From: Rhizobacter sp. SG703 | Lineage (GTDB): Bacteria; Pseudomonadota; Gammaproteobacteria; Burkholderiales; Burkholderiaceae_C | Reading direction: 5' to 3' | NCBI RefSeq assembly: GCF_012275445.1 | Contig: NZ_JAAZQK010000001.1 | Coordinates: forward strand, 243,198-307,197 | DNA: 64,000 bases | In this document: one piece after another, positions 35,363 through 46,100 of the stretch | How positions within the stretch are numbered: the stretch's first letter is position 1 | How the letters are laid out: the number at the start of each line of letters is the position of its first letter | Notes under the pieces: generated by a model | Told to the model about the DNA's origin: nothing | The model's input: only the letters and a program-made list of their open reading frames with translations | Databases searched by the model: none | Translations under genes and position numbers: made by a program

Positions 35363-36076
35363 TCAAGCACCGAAGCCGGCGTAGACGTTCTGCACGTCGT
35401 CGCCGGCGTCGAGCGCGGTCAGGAAGCTCTCCACTTCCTCCCGCTGCTCGGCCGTCAGGCTCTTCGGGTCGACCGGGTTCTTCGGCTTGTAGCCGAGCTT
35501 GGCCGACAGCACCGTGAAGCCCTGGCCTTGCAGCGCGCGGCTCACCAGGTCCAGGTCAGCGGGGTCGGTCAGGAACAGCGTGACGCCGTTCTCGTCGGCC
35601 GGCTCGAAGTCCTGCGCGCCGGCCTCGATCGCCGCCAGCTCCGGGTCGGCGCCCGGCGCCGCCGGCTCGGCCTCGATCATGCCGAGGTGGTCGAAATCCC
35701 AGGCCACCGAGCCCGAGGTGCCGAGCTGGCCCTTGCGGAACAGCACCCGCATCTCCGATGCCGCGCGGTTCACGTTGTCGGTCAGGCATTCGACCATCAC
35801 CGGCACGCGGTGCGGCGCGAAGCCCTCGTACAGCGCGTGCTCGAAGTGGACCGTCTCGCCGGTCAGCCCCGCGCCCTTCTTGATCGCGCGGTCCAGCGTG
35901 TCTTTCGGCATCGAGACCTTGCGCGCCTGTTCGACCACCAGCCGCAGCCGCGAGTTCGCGGCCGGGTCGGCGCCGTGGCGCGCGGCCACCATGATGTCCT
36001 TGGCCAGCTTGCCGAACAACCTGCTCTTGGCACTGGACGCCAGGTCCTTGTGATATGCCTTCCACTGCGCGCCCAT
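35363..36076 (-). CDS. YebC/PmpR-family regulatory or translation-associated protein
   Basis: A 237-residue member of the YebC/TACO1 family, with the hallmark N-terminus [35 protein letters not shown]. The typical later blocks are [30 protein letters not shown] and [13 protein letters not shown]. The family was annotated as transcriptional regulators; recent work places it at the ribosome, where it relieves stalling at proline runs. The N-terminus shows the YebN-type form ([17 protein letters not shown]) rather than the usual AGHSKW. It is a single-copy-type housekeeping gene that sits between the receptor (convergent, 11 bases) and the last NRPS gene (same strand, 61 bases), so it may be read through from the siderophore operon. 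Confidence 0.9.
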   Translation of the reverse strand: MGAQWKAYHKDLASSAKSRLFGKLAKDIMVAARHGADPAANSRLRLVVEQARKVSMPKDTLDRAIKKGAGLTGETVHFEHALYEGFAPHRVPVMVECLTDNVNRAASEMRVLFRKGQLGTSGSVAWDFDHLGMIEAEPAAPGADPELAAIEAGAQDFEPADENGVTLFLTDPADLDLVSRALQGQGFTVLSAKLGYKPKNPVDPKSLTAEQREEVESFLTALDAGDDVQNVYAGFGA

Positions 36077-36137
36077 GCCGACGTTCCTTGGTTCGATGCC
36101 CGGGCGACATGCACCGGGACGACGATTCTAGGGTCGT

Positions 36138-39100
36138 TCAGCCGTCCAGCTTCTCCAGCGCTTCCCGCAGCGCCGCATGCAGCTGGGGGCGCCGGATGAT
36201 GTCGAGGTGGCTCGCGCCATCGATCACCCCGGTGGCCGCCACTGGCGCATGCTCCGCCCAGTCGCGCAGGCGGCCGACCGAATCGTTCACCGACGCCGCC
36301 GCCTGGAAGACGTGCAGCGGGGTGTCAAGGCGGCCATGCACCTGGCGCGCGCCCTGCGCCCGCTTGTCGACGGTGGCCCACAGCAGGTACTCCGCCGCGT
36401 CGTCGCCGTCGCCATCGAGCGGCAAGGTCCGGTCGCCGGCCAGCACCTGCTCGGCCAGGCCGTCGCGCTCGGCATCCTCCAGCCGCGCGAACAGCTCGCG
36501 CCACGCCTCGGCCATCGTCGACTTGGCGACCCAGGCGTCGATCTCGCGCCAGGCCAGCGCGCGCTCGTCGACGCCGAGCGGCCGCGACGCGCGCAGCGGC
36601 TCGGTCTCGAACACGTCGACCATGCCGATGAACTCGACCGCGACCCGCCCCTGCAGTTGCCGCGCGACCTCGATCGCCAGGTCGCCTCCCGACGACCAGC
36701 CGAGCAGCGCACAACGCCGCTGCGCCGCCGTCGCCTCGATGAAGGCGGCGTACTCCGCGGCCAGCGCCTCGACCGCGAAGCCGCGCCAGCGCTGGCGCGT
36801 GTAGACATGGCTGACGAAGCCGTGCACCGGCCGCGTCCCCTGCAACGCCTCGGCCAGCGGCAGGAACTCGCGCGAGTTGACGATCATCCCCGGCATGCAG
36901 TACAGCGGCACGCCGGTGCCGCCGGCGTGCAGGCAGATCGCATCGTGCTGCTGCGCGAGCCGCTGCTGCAGCCGCCCGGCCAGCGCGCTCACCCGCGTGG
37001 CCTGCATCAGGTCCGACAAGGCCAGCCCGGCGCCGCCCGGCACCTGCTTGCGGATGCGAGCGATCAGCTTCAGGCTGAGGATCGAATCGCCGCCGAGCTC
37101 GAAGAAGTCGTCGTCGCGGCCGACCGCGTCCGGCCCCAGGCCCAGGACCTCGCCGAACAGGCGCGCCAGGGCCTGCTCGGTGGGCCCGCGCGGCGGATCG
37201 ATGCGGCGGGCCGGCGCCGATGGCTGCGGCCGCGGCAGCGCGTTGCGGTCGATCTTGCCGTTCGGCGTCAGCGGCATCGCGTCGAGCACGACGACCGCCT
37301 CCGGCACCAGCGGGGCCGGCAGGCTGGCCTGCAGCGCGAGCCGCACGGCGGCGGCGTCCAGCGTCGCGCCGGCGCGCGCGACGACGTAGGCCCACAGCAC
37401 GGCGCTGCCGCTCTCGCCTTCGCCGGCCACCACCGCCGCATCCGCGACGCCGTCGATCGCGCGCAGCTGCGCGTGCAGTTCACCGGGTTCGACCCGGAAG
37501 CCGCGGATCTTCAGCTGGTCGTCGTTGCGGCCGAGGAACACCAGCGCGCCGTCGCTGCGCTGGCGCACGCGGTCGCCGGTGCGGTACAGCCGCTCGCCCG
37601 CCGACGAGTCGCCGAACGGCGATGCGACGAAGCGGCTCGCAGTCAGCCCCGGCTGCCCGAGGTAGCCGCGCGCGACACCCGGCCCGCCGACGAACAGCTC
37701 GCCGGCGATGCCCGGTTGCACCGGCGCCAGCGACTCGTCGAGCACGAACGCGGACATGCCGCCGATCGGCCGGCCGAGCGGCAACGCCGCATCGCCGTCG
37801 CCGGCGACGTGCATCAGCATGCCGACGCAGGTCTCCGTCGGCCCGTAGTGGTTGACGATGCGCAGCCCCGGCCGCAGCGCGCGCACGGTGGCCAGCAGCG
37901 CGGCATCGGCCGCCTCGCCGCCGAGCACCAGCGTGTGGGCCGGCAGCACGTCGTGCGGCCGCGCGGCGTTCAGCAGCCCCTTCAGGTGGCTCGGCACGAT
38001 CTTCAGCACGTCGATGCGGTGGCGGGCCATCGCGTCGGCGAACGCATCGGGGTCGAAGGCCGCGGCGCTGTCGAGCATCAGCAGGCTGCCGCCGGAACAC
38101 AGCGCGCCGAACAGCGCCGTGTGGCCCAGGTCGGCGGCGACGGTCGAGACCATCGCGAAGCGCAGGCCCGCCGGCAGCGGCAGACCATCGGCGTCCGCCA
38201 GCCGCGCCAGCATCGCCTGCGCGTAGTTCGCGAGCGCGCCGTGCGAGACGAGCACGCCCTTCGGCGCACCGGTCGAGCCGGAGGTGTAGATCAGGTACGC
38301 GGCCTGGTCGGGCAGCAGCACCGGTTCGGGCGCCAACGACGATGGCCCTGACGCCTCGAAGCGCGGCACCATCACGGGCAGCGTGCTCCACGGCACCGGC
38401 CCGGCCGCCATCAGCGCGCGCGCACCGCAGTCGCGCACCAACGCCTGCAGGCGCGGCACCGGCAGCGACGGGTCCAGCGGCACGGCCACGGCGCCGGCCT
38501 TCATCACCGCCAGCATCGCCAGCACGAACGGGCTGCCGCGTTCCAGCAGCAGCGCCACGCGCGCCTCGGCGCCGATGCCGCGCCGGGCCAGCTGCGCGGC
38601 CAGCTGGCGCGCGGCGCGCTGCAGCTGCGCATGGGTGTGCGAGCCCCGCGCGTCGAGCAGGGCCGGCTGCTGCGCATGCCGTTCGGCCTGCGCGGCCCAC
38701 AACGCCGGAATGCCGTGCCACGGCCATGACGGCGCCTCGCCGTGCAGCACCGACGGGGTGCCGGGCAGCGTGGTCGACGCCAGCGCGCGCTGCGGGTCGG
38801 CGGCGACCTGCGCCGCCAGGTGCACGAAGGCGGCCGCCAGCCGGTCGATCGTCGTGCGGTCGAACAGGTCGGTCGCCCAGGCGAGCTGGAAATCCAGGCC
38901 GCGGGCGTTTTCCATCAGGTCCAGGCTCAGGTCGAAGTGCACCTCGTCGACCGCGACGGCGTCGATCTCGATCTGCAGGCCGCCACCGGCCGCCAGCTCC
39001 GCGGCGCCACCGGTGGCCTGCGACGCGCACTTCACCTGGAACAGCGGGTTCAGCCCGGCGCTGCGCTCGATGCCGAGCGCTTCGACCAGCTGGTCCAGCG

Positions 39101-40193
39101 GCAGGTGGGCATGCTGCCGCGCGGCCAGCAGCCGCTCGCGCACCTGGCGCAGCAGCGCCGCGAAGCCGGCCTGCGGGTCGACGCGCAGCCGCAGCACCAG
39201 CACGTTGGTGAAGTGGCCGACCATGCCGGCCAGCTCGGGCCGGTCGCGGTTCGCCGACGGCACGCCGATGCACAGCTCGCGGTCGCCGCCGTAGCGGTGC
39301 AGCAGCAGTGCGAGCAAGGCGAGCGTCAGCATCGCGGGCGACGCGGCATCGCGGCGTGCCAGCGCGAGCAAGGCATCGCCGGTCGCGGGCGGCAGGCCGA
39401 AGGCCAGCAGCTCGCCGCGGGCGCTGCGCCGTGCGCCGCGCGGCCGGTCGAGCGGCAGCGTGGTGGTGGGCGGCGCGTCGCGCAGTTCGTCGACCCACCA
39501 GGCCCGCTGGCGCGCCAGCTCGCCGGCGGCCAGCCAGCGTTGCTGCCACTGCGCGTGGTCGGCGTACTGCAAGGCGGGCGGCTCGAGCGCCTGCGCCGGG
39601 TCGCGCAGCAGCGACGACAACTCCTGCAGCAGCAGCGCCACCGAGCCGCCGTCGGCCGCGATGTGGTGCACGCCGAGCAGCAGCACCAGCGCGCCGTCGG
39701 CCTCGCGGTGCAGCGCCGCGCGGAAGACCGGGCCGCGCTCCAGGTCGAAGGGCCGGGCCGCGAAGGCATGCGCGGCGGCATCGGTGCAGGGTCCATGAAC
39801 CGACCATCCGGATCCCGTCGACACGTCCTCCGTCTCGTCGACGATCTGCACCGCCTGCCCGTCGGCATCGAGACCGATCCGCGTGCGCAGCACCGCATGC
39901 CGCTGCACCAGCCGGCGCACCGCCGCCTGCACCTCGTCGGCGCAGCAGCCGCCGCGGATGCGCAGGCGCCCGGCCAGGTTGTAGGCCGGCGATTGCGGTG
40001 CGCGCTGCCAGGCCAGCCACAGCGCGCGCTGCGCCGGGGCCAGCGGCGCCGGCGTGCCGGGCTCGCGGGCGATCGGCGGCAGCGCGTCGAAGCCGATGCC
40101 TTCGGCGCGCAGGCGCTCGAGGAAGGCCGCGCGCTTGCCCTGCGGCAACTGCGCGAAGCGGCGCGACAGCGAAGCCAGTTCCATCGTCGTCAT
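36138..40193 (-). CDS. Nonribosomal peptide synthetase, C-A-T-TE (aspartate-type terminal module)
   Basis: The last enzyme of the assembly line, 1351 residues. Condensation domain with HHIAADG at about residue 178; adenylation domain with [11 protein letters not shown] at about 634; carrier domain with [10 protein letters not shown] at about 1034; thioesterase with GWSSGG at about 1166 and a late DGASH histidine. Aligning the adenylation pocket by eye to GrsA gives DLTKVGHVGK, almost the textbook aspartate code. The aspartate is probably beta-hydroxylated by the SyrP-type enzyme of the same operon, giving an iron ligand. The TE would release the chain as a free acid or a cycle. The start overlaps the previous stop as ATGA. 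Confidence 0.92.
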   Translation of the reverse strand: MTTMELASLSRRFAQLPQGKRAAFLERLRAEGIGFDALPPIAREPGTPAPLAPAQRALWLAWQRAPQSPAYNLAGRLRIRGGCCADEVQAAVRRLVQRHAVLRTRIGLDADGQAVQIVDETEDVSTGSGWSVHGPCTDAAAHAFAARPFDLERGPVFRAALHREADGALVLLLGVHHIAADGGSVALLLQELSSLLRDPAQALEPPALQYADHAQWQQRWLAAGELARQRAWWVDELRDAPPTTTLPLDRPRGARRSARGELLAFGLPPATGDALLALARRDAASPAMLTLALLALLLHRYGGDRELCIGVPSANRDRPELAGMVGHFTNVLVLRLRVDPQAGFAALLRQVRERLLAARQHAHLPLDQLVEALGIERSAGLNPLFQVKCASQATGGAAELAAGGGLQIEIDAVAVDEVHFDLSLDLMENARGLDFQLAWATDLFDRTTIDRLAAAFVHLAAQVAADPQRALASTTLPGTPSVLHGEAPSWPWHGIPALWAAQAERHAQQPALLDARGSHTHAQLQRAARQLAAQLARRGIGAEARVALLLERGSPFVLAMLAVMKAGAVAVPLDPSLPVPRLQALVRDCGARALMAAGPVPWSTLPVMVPRFEASGPSSLAPEPVLLPDQAAYLIYTSGSTGAPKGVLVSHGALANYAQAMLARLADADGLPLPAGLRFAMVSTVAADLGHTALFGALCSGGSLLMLDSAAAFDPDAFADAMARHRIDVLKIVPSHLKGLLNAARPHDVLPAHTLVLGGEAADAALLATVRALRPGLRIVNHYGPTETCVGMLMHVAGDGDAALPLGRPIGGMSAFVLDESLAPVQPGIAGELFVGGPGVARGYLGQPGLTASRFVASPFGDSSAGERLYRTGDRVRQRSDGALVFLGRNDDQLKIRGFRVEPGELHAQLRAIDGVADAAVVAGEGESGSAVLWAYVVARAGATLDAAAVRLALQASLPAPLVPEAVVVLDAMPLTPNGKIDRNALPRPQPSAPARRIDPPRGPTEQALARLFGEVLGLGPDAVGRDDDFFELGGDSILSLKLIARIRKQVPGGAGLALSDLMQATRVSALAGRLQQRLAQQHDAICLHAGGTGVPLYCMPGMIVNSREFLPLAEALQGTRPVHGFVSHVYTRQRWRGFAVEALAAEYAAFIEATAAQRRCALLGWSSGGDLAIEVARQLQGRVAVEFIGMVDVFETEPLRASRPLGVDERALAWREIDAWVAKSTMAEAWRELFARLEDAERDGLAEQVLAGDRTLPLDGDGDDAAEYLLWATVDKRAQGARQVHGRLDTPLHVFQAAASVNDSVGRLRDWAEHAPVAATGVIDGASHLDIIRRPQLHAALREALEKLDG

Positions 40194-43100
40194 TCCAGCG
40201 TGTCTTCCAGTGAGTCTTCAAGTTCAGCGAGCAGCGCGCCGAGCCGCTCCGCGGTGCCGGCGGTCGACGGGGCCGGCAACGCAGCCGCCTGGCCGGCCAG
40301 CGTCGGGTGATCGAACACGGTGCGCAGCGGCACCTCCAGCCCCAGGCGGTGCCGCAGCTCGGCGACCAGCCGCACCGCGAGCAGCGAATGCCCGCCGAGC
40401 TCGAAGAAGTGATCGTGGCGGCCGACGTGCGGCACGCCGATCACCTCGCACCAGAGCGCCGCCAGCGCCTGCTCGGTGTCGCCGAGCGGCGGCACGTGCG
40501 CGGCCTCGTCGGCCGTGTCGGGCTCGGGCAGCGCGCGCCGGTCGACCTTGCCCACGGGGTTCAACGGCAGCGCCGGCAACGGCACCAACGCGGACGGCAG
40601 CATGTGCTCGGGCAACAGCGTCGCGAGCCGCGCGCGCAGCGCTGGCGGCTCGATCGATGCGCCGGGTTGCAGCGACACCCAGGCCACCAGCCGCGGCCCC
40701 GCCGACGAGGGCCGCGCGAGCACGACGGCCTCGCGCACCTCCGGCTGTGCCAGCAGCGCGGCCTCGATCTCGCCGAGCTCGATGCGGAAGCCGCGCAGCT
40801 TGACCTGGTGGTCCAGGCGGCCGAGGTACTCGATCTGGCCGTCGTCGTTCCAGCGCACCACGTCGCCGGTGCGGTAGAGCCGGCCGCCGTGGGCGTCGAA
40901 CGGATCGGCGACGAAGCGCTCGGCGGTCAGGCCCGGGCGCCCGAGGTAGCCGCGGGCCAGCAGCGGGCCGCCGATGCACAGTTCGCCGGCGACGCCGACC
41001 GGTACCGGGTGCAGGTCGGCATCGACGATGCGCAGCGCGCGGCCGGGCAAGGCGGTGCCGATCGGCACGGTGGACGGCAGCGGTGCGTCGCGGCGGACGA
41101 ACGGCGTGCAGTCCAGCGCCGCGGCGGTCGCGGTGGCCTCGGTCGGGCCGTAGGCGTTCAGCAGCGTCACGTGCGACAGGCCGGCGTCTCGCCAGGCCTG
41201 GAGGCCTTGCGGGGACATCGCCTCGCCACCGACGGTGACCTGGCGCAGTGCGCCCACATCGCCGCCGGGGTCGCGCGCGAAATCCTGCGCGAGCAACTGC
41301 CAGTACGCCGTCGTCAGGTCGGCGACGCTGATGCGCCGCGCGATCACCTCGCGGCGGAACTGCGCGCTGTCCCAGACCTCCGGGCCGCGCAGCACCACCG
41401 CGGCACCGATCGCCAGCGGTGCGAACAGCTGCTCGACGAAGGCGTCGAAGTTCAGCGTCGCGAACTGCAGCACGCGGTCGCCGGGCACGAGGCCGAAGCA
41501 CCCGGCCGCCGCGTGCACATGCCGCGCCAGCGTCCGGTGCGACACCCCCACGCCCTTCGGCCGGCCGGTCGAGCCGGAGGTGTGGATCACGTACGCGAGT
41601 TGATCCGGGTGCAGTGCGAGCTGCGGATCGCTCGCCGGTTGATGCTTCAGCGCGTCGGCATCCAGCTGCGCCAGCACCAGCGCGATGCCGCTGTCCTCCA
41701 CCATCGCCTGGCGCCGCTCGGCCGGATAGGCCGGGTCCAGCGGCACATAGGCCGCGCCGGCCTTCAGCACCGCCAGCACCGCGACGATCATCTCCATCGA
41801 CCGATCGAGCGCGATCCCGACGCAGGCCTGCGGCTGCACGCCCTGCGCGATCAGCTGGTGCGCGAGCCGGTTGGCCTGCGCGTTCAGTTCGCCGCGGCTC
41901 AGTTCGAGATCGCCGAACACCAGTGCCGTCGCGTCGGGCTGCACCCGGGCCAGCCGCTCGATCGTGCGGTGCACCGGCTCGGCCTCGGCGTGCGATTCGA
42001 TCACCGCGTTCTCACCCAGCCGCAGCAGCCGTTCGCGTTCGCCCTGCGCCAACAGCACCAGCTCGCCGACACACGCCCCCGGCTCGTGCACGAAGGCCGC
42101 CAGCACCCGCTCGACCTGCCCGGCCAGCCGCGCCACGGTCGCCTCGTCGAACGCGCCGTGCGCAAAGCGGTAGTCGAAGGCCAGCTGCTCGCCCTGGTGC
42201 AGCGCCAGCGTCAACGCATAGTGCGTGTCGTCGCTCGTGCTCGATGCACCGACGCGCAACCCGCCCGGCGGCGCCTCGCGCAGTGCCGCATCGATCGGGT
42301 AGTTCTCGAATACCAGCAGGCTGTCGAACAGCGCCTGCCCGCCCTGCCCGGCCCAGCGCTGGATCTCGACCAGCGGCGTGTGCTCGTGCTCGCGCGCCGC
42401 GAGCCCCTGCGCCTGCAGTTCGCGCAGCCAGTCGCCGAGCCGCTGCGCCGGGCGCAGTGTCGCCAGCACCGGCAGCGTGTTGATGAACAGCCCCAGCATC
42501 TGCTGCGCCCCCGGCAGCTCGGCTGGCCGGCCGGCGACGGTGCTGCCGAAGCACACCGTGCGCTGACCGGTGCAGCGCGCCAGCACCAGCGCCCAGGCGG
42601 CCTGCACCAGCGTGTTGATCGTCACCCGCTCGCGCCGCGCCGCGCCAACCAGCGGCTGCACCGCCAGCGTGCGGCGCAGGCCGCCCTGGCCGGGCCGCGG
42701 CGCAGCCGGCTTGCGCAGCGCCGAGGCGAGCTGCGTCGGCGCCTCCAGCCGCGCGAGCTGTGCGCGCCAGTGCGCTTCGCCGGCAGCCGGATCGCGCGCC
42801 AGCAGCCACGCGATGTGGTCGCGGAAGCGCCCGAGCGGCGGCGGCAAGGTCGCACCGTCGTACGCGCGCAGCACCTCGCCAAGCAACAGCGAGCTGCTCC
42901 AGCCGTCGAGCAGCAGGTGGTGCACGGTCCACACGACGTGGTGCCGGTCGTCCCGCGTGCGCAGCAGCGCGACGCGCATCAACGGCGGCTGCGCCAGGTC
43001 GAGCGGCGCCGAGAGTTCGGCCTGGGCGAAGTGGTCGACCTCCGCCGCGCCGCGGCCGCGCCAGTCCTGCACCGACCACGGCAGGTCGGCGCGGCGCGCC

Positions 43101-46100
43101 ACCCACTGCAGCGGCGGCTGCGCGATGAAGCCGCTGCGCAGCACCTCGTGGCGCGCCAGCACCGTGGTCCAGGCAGAGCGGAAACGCGCGACGTCCAGCC
43201 CATCGAGATCGACGCGCAGCTGCGTGCGGTAGGCCACGCCGCCGCCGTCGACCAGCGTCTGGAACAGCATGCCGGCCTGCATCGGCGACAGCGGGTACAG
43301 GTCGTCGAGGTGGTGCAGCGGCAGCGACGACACCAGGCCGTCCAGCGTGGCCTGGTCGACCCCCGCCAGCGGGAAGTCCGACGGCGTGACGCCCATCGCG
43401 CCGCTGACGCAATGCGCCCCCAGCGCCAGCAATTCGGCGCGGAACGCGTCGACGAAGCGCTGCACCTCGGCCACGTCGTGCCGCGCGCGGCTGAAGCGCA
43501 CCGCGAACGACAGCCGGCCGTGCAGCACCCGGCCGTCGACCGAGAACTCGTGCGCCTGCGGGGCGTTCTCGTCGACCGACGCGCCGGGGCGTTCATCGGC
43601 CGGTCGCCAGGCCGACTGCGCATCGACGCTGCCGTCGAACTGGCCGAGGTAGTTGAAGACCAGCTGCGCCTGCGGCAGCGTTTGCAGCGCCTGCCGGACT
43701 TCGGGCGACCCCAGGTGCTTGTGCAAGCCGTGCGCCAGGCCGCGCAGCGGGACCGCGCGCAGGCGCTCCTTCACCCGCTTCAGCGCCGCACCGGGCTCGC
43801 CCAGCGGGTCCAGCACCACCGGGTACAGGCTGGTGAACCAGCCGACCGTGCGCGACAGGTCGATCCCGTCGCCGAGGTCTTCGCGGCCGTGGCCTTCCAG
43901 GTCGATGCGGATGCGCTGGTGGCCGCTCCAGCCGCACAGCGCGCGGCCGAGCGCGGTCAGCAGCAGGTCGTTGACCTGGGTGCGGTAGGCGGCCGGGGCG
44001 CGCTTCAGCAGCGATTCGGTTTGCGCGGGGTCGAGCTGCAGGTCGATCGTGTGCTGGTGCGCGGCGGTGTTCGCGCCGTCGGGGCGAGCACACGGCAGTC
44101 CGGATGCCCATCCGGGGTCGTCGTCCACCGCCGCGTCCCGGATGGGCATCCGCGCTGCGAGGGTCTCGCTCCACGTCTGGTAGCTGTCGGTTTTCGGCGG
44201 GAGCACGACGGGTCGCCCCGCCACGCATTGCCCATACGCCGTCTGCAGGTCCTCGAGCAGGATGCGCCACGACACCCCGTCCACCACCAGGTGATGGACC
44301 GCGAGCATCAGCCGCCAGCTGCCATCGGCCACCTCGATCGCGAGACCGCGCAGCAGCGGGCCGCGCGACAGGTCGAGGCTGCGCTGCACCTCGTCGCACA
44401 GCGCCTCGACCTGCGCCGCACCGGCCGCGCGCCGCACCCACAGCAGCTCGCGCTGGCCGGCCTCGTCGTGCGGTGCATGGGCCTGGTGCCACGCACCATC
44501 CGCCTGCTGCGTGAAACGCAGCCGCAGGCTGTCGTGGTGCCGCACCAGCGCCGCCAGCGCCTGCGCCAGCGCCGCCGGCCGCAGCGGATCGCGGCTGTGC
44601 AGCAGCAGCGACTGGTTCCAGTGGTGGCGGTTGCGCAGCGCCAATGCGAAGAACTCGTGCTGGATCGGCAGCAGCGGCACCGCGCCGGTCGGCTCCGGCA
44701 TTGCACACGCCGCACGCGGTGCTTCGGCCTGCGCGAGCGGCGCCAGCAGCGCCGGCGTCTGCCGCTCGAACACCTGGCGCGGCGTCAGCGTCCAGCCCAG
44801 GCCGCGCATGCGCGCGACGATCTGCAGGCTCAGGATCGAATCGCCGCCCAGGTCGAAGAAGTTGTCGTGGCGGCCGACACGCGGCACGCCCAGCAGCTCG
44901 GCCCACAGTGTCGCCAGCGCCTGCTCGACCGGGCCCTGCGGCGCGGCGTAGCGGTCGTCGTCGGCCCGTGCCTCGATCACCGGCAGCGCTTGCCGGTCGA
45001 CCTTGCCGTTCGGGTTCAGCGGCAGCGCGTCCAGCACCGCGATCGCCGACGGCACCAGGTAGTCCGGCAAGCGCGCCGCGAGCTGCGCCCGCAGCTCGGC
45101 CGGCACCAGCACCGCGCCGGCCCGCGCGGTGACGTGCGCCACCAGCCGCGTCCCGCCCGGCCCCTGCTGCACGCTGGCCACCGCTTCGGCGACGCCGGGC
45201 AGCGGCATCAGCTGCGCCTCGACCTCGCCAAGCTCGATCCGGAACCCGCGCACCTTGACCTGCTGGTCGATGCGGCCGAGGTACTCCAACTGCGCGTCGC
45301 CGGCCGAATCGACGATCCAGCGCACCAGGTCGCCGGTGCGGTAGAGCCGGCCGCCGGCCGCGTCGAACGGATCGGCGACGAAGCGCTCGGCGGTCAGCCC
45401 CGCGCGGCCCAGGTAGCCGCGCGCCAGCCCGGCACCGCCCAGGACCAGCTCGCCGGCCGCGCCGGGCGGCAGCAGGTTCATGTCCGCATCCAGCACACGC
45501 GCGGTGCGGTCGCCGCAAGGCCGGCCGATCGGTACGTAGGCGGTGGCGATCTCCGCCGCATCGCCGCGCGCTTTCCATGCCACCGGCGTGACGACCGCCT
45601 CGGTCGGCCCGTAGCCGTTGATCAGCAGCCGCGGCCGCAGGTGCTCGCGCACCGCCTGCAGCCCGGCGCGCGGCATCGCTTCGCCGCCGAACGACAGCAG
45701 CGCGAGCGGCGCGCCGCCACCCTGGTCCGCGGCCCCCTGCGCCAGCGCCTGCAGGTAGGCCGGCGGGAAGCCGGCGTTCGTCACGCCGTGCTCGCGCGTC
45801 GCCGCGAGCGTCTGCGCCGGCGTCCACAGCGCCTCGTCGCGCAGCAGCAGCGATGCGCCGCAGCCGAGCACCGTCAGCAGCCGCTCGTGCGCGCCGTCGA
45901 ACGAGAACGACAGGAAGTGCAGCTCGCGGGTCGCCGGACCCATCTCGTACAGCAGCGCCGTCTCCCGGCAGTGCATCGCGAGCGGCCCGTGCGCCACCGC
46001 AACGCCCTTCGGCCGGCCGGTCGAGCCGGAGGTGTAGATCACGTAGGCCAGGCTGCCGTCGTGCAGCGGCACGGCGGGGTCGCTGTCCTGATCGCTGACG

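Noticed and set aside
36138-40193. Putrescine capping of the peptide, as in ornibactin, suggested by the neighbouring polyamine genes
   Set aside because: The last module ends in an ordinary thioesterase and no amine-releasing condensation domain is present. The polyamine island is a complete catabolic unit and needs no link.
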